A stretch of DNA of 45,715 nt, from contig JAIPDZ010000004.1 in the NCBI GenBank assembly GCA_021737425.1, positions 1 to 45,715 of the forward strand, in the 5' to 3' direction. Shown piece by piece: positions 42,662 through 45,715 of this stretch. How positions within the stretch are numbered: the first letter of the stretch is position 1; each line of letters begins with the position of its first letter. This stretch comes from Deltaproteobacteria bacterium. Lineage in GTDB: Bacteria; Desulfobacterota; DSM-4660; Desulfatiglandales; Desulfatiglandaceae. The notes beneath the pieces were generated by a model that ran no database searches, had not been told where the DNA came from, and saw only the letters and a list, made by a program, of their open reading frames with translations. The position numbers and the translations under genes are program-made.

Positions 42662-43078
42662 ATGGGCGAGAGAAGACGGGCCAGGGAATTGGCGCTTCAA
42701 GTCCTTTTTCACCTGGAATTCAATCCGGGTGATCCCTCTGAAGCCTTTCAGTTTATCTGCATGAATTTCAATCCGCCAAGATCGATCCGGGCCTTTGCCA
42801 TGGATCTGGTGGTGGGAGTATATCATAACAAGGCGGTATTGGATCAGACCATCAGCAAAGCCTCCCGGAACTGGCGGATCGAACGGATGAGCCATTTGGA
42901 TAAGACCATTTTGAGAATCGCTGCCTTTGAAATGCGCTTTATGGACGATATCCCCCCCAAGGTGTCGCTGGATGAAGCAGTGGAGTTGGGGAAAAAATTC
43001 GGCAATGAACATTCGGCCCGTTATATAAACGGCGTACTGGATAATATTTACAATAGACTGGGGGGCGATAATGGGTAG
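42662..43078 (+). CDS. nusB: Transcription antitermination factor NusB
   Basis: A 138-residue all-helical RNA-binding protein for rRNA antitermination. RRRARELALQVLFHLEF at the N-terminus is typical, as are DKTILRIAAFEMRFMDDIPP and SLDEAVELGKKFG near the C-terminus. Its place after ribH is common in this phylum. The stop is 64 bases before leuS. Confidence 0.94.
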   Translation: MGERRRARELALQVLFHLEFNPGDPSEAFQFICMNFNPPRSIRAFAMDLVVGVYHNKAVLDQTISKASRNWRIERMSHLDKTILRIAAFEMRFMDDIPPKVSLDEAVELGKKFGNEHSARYINGVLDNIYNRLGGDNG

Positions 43079-43142
43079 CAAACCGACGTATCCCGGCAGG
43101 TACGGCTCAGCGAAAAATTTGGGTTAGAAAGGGACTCATCCT

Positions 43143-45715
43143 ATGAAATATAACCCCCAGGAGCTGGAAGTAAAGTGGCAGGAATACTGGGAGAAAAATT
43201 ATCTTTTCAATAGCTTGAAGGATAAAGCTAAAGAAAAATATTATCTTTTGGAGATGTTTCCCTATCCTTCAGGGAAAATTCATATCGGCCATGTGAGAAA
43301 CTATAGCATCGGTGACGTGGTGGCGCGTTACAAAAGGATGTGCGGGAAAAACGTGCTTCACCCCATGGGATGGGATGCCTTTGGGATGCCTGCGGAAAAC
43401 GCGGCCATTGAAAATAACACTCATCCGGCCCAGTGGACCTACAACAACATCGAACACATGAAATCCCAACTCAAACGAATGGGATTCAGTTATGACTGGG
43501 TTCGGGAATTTGCCACCTGCGATCCGGATTATTATAAATGGGAACAACTAATCTTTTTACAGATGTATGAAAAGGGACTGGCCTACAAAAGAAAGACCCT
43601 CGTTAACTGGTGCGAAAAATGTCAAACCGTGCTGGCCAATGAACAGGTGGAAGACGGCTGTTGCTGGCGTCACACGGATGAGGAAGTAACCATCAAGGAG
43701 ATGGACAGCTGGTTCCTCAAAATAACCGAATACGCGGACGAAATCCTTGAGTACTGTGACCGGCTGCCGGGATGGCCGGAGAGAGTCCTCACCATGCAGC
43801 GCAACTGGATCGGAAAAAGTCATGGCGCCATCATCCGCTTCCCGCTGAAGGATTCCGACAAGACCATTGAGGTCTTTACCACCCGTCAGGATACGGTCTT
43901 TGGCGCCACCTTCCTCTGTTTTGCCCCGGAACACCCCATGGTCAAAGAGATGGTAGCAGGCCGCCCGGAAGAAAAGCCGGTGATGGATTTTGTGGACCGC
44001 ACCCTGAAGATGGACAGCTTTATGCGCACTGCGGACTACACGGACAAAGAGGGAATTTTTACCGGAAGATACTGCCTCAATCCGGTAACCAATGAAGCCA
44101 TCCCCATTTTTGTGGCCAATTTTGTCCTGTTTGAGTATGGCACCGGTGCCATCATGGCGGTCCCCACCCACGATCAGCGGGACTTTGAATTTGCCAAGAA
44201 ATACGGGCTGAATCTGAGGGTGGTTATCCGGCCCGAGGACCAGGACCTCAGTGAAGAGACCATGACCGAGGCCTATGTGGACCAGGGAATCCTGGTCAAT
44301 TCAGGACCTTTCAACGGACAGCGCAACTTGGAGGCCCTGGACAGCATCGCCGACTATCTGGAATCCAAGGGGCTGGGCCATAAGACCGTCAATTTCAGGA
44401 TCAGGGACTGGGGAATCTCCAGACAGCGATACTGGGGGGCGCCCATTCCCATTATCTACTGTGATCAATGCGGCACGGTCCCGGTTCCTGAATCCGACCT
44501 GCCGGTGGTGCTCCCTCTGGAACTGGATATGAGGCCCAACGGCGGTTCACCTCTGCCATTCGAGCCTGAGTTCTATGAAACGCAATGTCCCCAATGCAAG
44601 GGGCCGGCCCGGCGAGAAACCGATACCATGGATACATTTGTGGAGTCATCCTGGTATTTCGACCGTTATACCTGTCCGGATCACCAGGAGGGCCCGCTGG
44701 ATAAAAAACGGGTAAATTACTGGATGCCCGTGGACCAGTATATCGGGGGCATTGAGCATGCGATTTTGCATCTGCTTTATTCCAGGTTCTATACCCGGGT
44801 CCTGAGGGACCTCGGGTATCTGCAGGTCAGTGAGCCGTTCACCAACCTCTTGACCCAGGGCATGGTGTGCAAAGAGACCCAACAGTGTCCCAAACATGGG
44901 TTTTTGTATCCCGAAGAGGTGCGGGAAGGTACGTGTGTACACTGTGGATCCCGGGTTATTGAAGGCAATATGGTCAAGATGTCCAAATCCAAACGAAACG
45001 TGGTGGATCCCCAGGCTCTGATCGATCGGTATGGCGCGGATACGGTCCGGATGTTCTGTCTTTTTGCCTCCCCCCCGGACCGGGATTTGGAGTGGAGTGA
45101 TCAGGGGGTGGAAGGATCGTTTCGGTTCCTCAACCGGCTCTGGAGAATGATCGTGGACAATCTTCCGCACATGAGAGATGTCACTGCTTATGCGGGAGAG
45201 AAAACCCTGCAGGGACCGGTGAAAGAAGTCCATCGAAAAACCCATCAGACCATCAAAAAGGTGACTGAGGATATTGAAAACAGGTTTCATTTTAACACGG
45301 CCATTGCCGCGGTTATGGAACTGGTCAACGAAATCAACCAGTTTGTAGGGAGTGATGCCCGAAAAGACGACATGGCCTGGTCCGTGATCCGGGAGGCTGC
45401 CGAAGCAGCAGTGACGCTCCTCTCCCCGGTGGTGCCTCACATCACGGATGAATTGTGGCACATGATGGGGTATGAGAACTGTCTCATTGAACGGTCCTGG
45501 CCCACATACCGGGAAGCAGCCCTCAAAGCGGAAAAGCGCCTCATCATTGTGCAGGTCAATGGGAAACTGAGGAGCAAGATCGAGGTTCCGGGATCATACT
45601 CGGACAAGGAAATTGAGGCCGAGGCCCTGGCGGACGAGCGCATCCAGAAATTTATGGATGGAAAAAAGATTAAGAAAGTGATCGTGGTTCCACAAAAACT
45701 GGTGAATGTAGTGGT
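43143..45715 (+). CDS. leuS: Leucyl-tRNA synthetase (3' end beyond the window)
   Basis: A class I aminoacyl-tRNA synthetase, read here for 857 complete codons without a stop; the window ends inside codon 858. The HIGH motif appears as [15 protein letters not shown] near residue 41, KMSKSKRN is near residue 614, the WCEKC zinc-like and editing-domain regions are present ([12 protein letters not shown] and [12 protein letters not shown]), and the C-terminal end [15 protein letters not shown] suggests that only a few codons are missing. It begins with ATG 43143, with AAGGGA upstream. Confidence 0.96.
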   Translation, partial: MKYNPQELEVKWQEYWEKNYLFNSLKDKAKEKYYLLEMFPYPSGKIHIGHVRNYSIGDVVARYKRMCGKNVLHPMGWDAFGMPAENAAIENNTHPAQWTYNNIEHMKSQLKRMGFSYDWVREFATCDPDYYKWEQLIFLQMYEKGLAYKRKTLVNWCEKCQTVLANEQVEDGCCWRHTDEEVTIKEMDSWFLKITEYADEILEYCDRLPGWPERVLTMQRNWIGKSHGAIIRFPLKDSDKTIEVFTTRQDTVFGATFLCFAPEHPMVKEMVAGRPEEKPVMDFVDRTLKMDSFMRTADYTDKEGIFTGRYCLNPVTNEAIPIFVANFVLFEYGTGAIMAVPTHDQRDFEFAKKYGLNLRVVIRPEDQDLSEETMTEAYVDQGILVNSGPFNGQRNLEALDSIADYLESKGLGHKTVNFRIRDWGISRQRYWGAPIPIIYCDQCGTVPVPESDLPVVLPLELDMRPNGGSPLPFEPEFYETQCPQCKGPARRETDTMDTFVESSWYFDRYTCPDHQEGPLDKKRVNYWMPVDQYIGGIEHAILHLLYSRFYTRVLRDLGYLQVSEPFTNLLTQGMVCKETQQCPKHGFLYPEEVREGTCVHCGSRVIEGNMVKMSKSKRNVVDPQALIDRYGADTVRMFCLFASPPDRDLEWSDQGVEGSFRFLNRLWRMIVDNLPHMRDVTAYAGEKTLQGPVKEVHRKTHQTIKKVTEDIENRFHFNTAIAAVMELVNEINQFVGSDARKDDMAWSVIREAAEAAVTLLSPVVPHITDELWHMMGYENCLIERSWPTYREAALKAEKRLIIVQVNGKLRSKIEVPGSYSDKEIEAEALADERIQKFMDGKKIKKVIVVPQKLVNVV

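Noticed and set aside
1-45715. CRISPR array, tRNA, rRNA, complete insertion sequence or prophage
   Set aside because: I looked for regular short repeats, cloverleaf-like tRNA ends, rRNA signatures and transposase or phage motifs and found none.

Overview
The window reads as a chromosomal segment of an anaerobic, Gram-negative bacterium of the Desulfobacterota (former Deltaproteobacteria) type. This is an inference from gene content. There is an outer membrane with LPS (lptD, kdsB). There is a membrane Fe-S/cytochrome b oxidoreductase of the EtfAB:menaquinone oxidoreductase kind, a 2-hydroxyacyl-CoA dehydratase/benzoyl-CoA reductase-like module with its activase, [NiFe]-hydrogenase maturation genes, an ATP-type PEP carboxykinase and a stand-alone relative of the MetH activation domain. 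I see no rRNA, tRNA, CRISPR array, prophage or complete insertion sequence. Most of the window is tightly packed core metabolism; the accessory character sits in a few repeat-rich spacers.

Layout. 262-5039 (minus strand): VanZ-like protein, an unknown 150-residue protein, cobU, an MBL-fold hydrolase, an M20 peptidase, a PlsC-type acyltransferase and a DUF202 membrane protein. 5258-10536 (plus): two 2-hydroxyacyl-CoA dehydratase-like subunits and their ATP-dependent activase, then a transaminase/omega-amidase pair. 10809-13235 (plus): an HU protein with a basic N-terminal extension, then uppP and a DUF368 (PopT-type) gene, which probably act in series on undecaprenyl phosphate. 21463-13242 (minus): a sensor histidine kinase, the EMO-like oxidoreductase, folC and lptD in one likely transcription unit. 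21693-24987 (plus): a zinc-ribbon protein, queD, kdsB and recJ. 27488-24984 (minus): hflK, hflC and an ACT-domain protein. 27788-31019 (plus): a YidD-like protein with a TPR/membrane partner, then DUF2333 with a MetH-activation-like protein. 31129-31348 (minus): an internally deleted corA remnant. 31657-39001 (plus): pckA, hypA, a repeat-filled spacer, hypB, hypF, hypD and a small kinase-like gene. 39721-39014 (minus): a Fur-FeoA fusion. 40281-45715 (plus): ribE, ribBA, ribH, nusB and leuS; leuS runs off the right edge.

The strongest unexplained signals are non-coding. Between fur-feoA and ribE lies a 218-bp element with perfect 32-bp terminal inverted repeats whose core folds on paper into a compact three-way junction. 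It is followed by five consecutive hairpins before ribE that do not look like the FMN riboswitch. The hypA-hypB spacer contains a second, unrelated 58-bp element that also folds into a three-way junction, with no unpaired linkers, plus a REP/BIME-like pair of hairpins.

The strongest protein-level oddities are these: all four cysteine positions of one of the two CCG cluster sites are lost in the EMO-like enzyme; a cysteine cluster sits inside the ATPase domain of the neighbouring sensor kinase; Fur is fused to FeoA; hypC and hypE are absent from the hyp cluster while a kinase-like gene lies directly after hypD; and corA shows a clean internal deletion. All pairings, promoters and family assignments were made by eye, without alignment or folding software.
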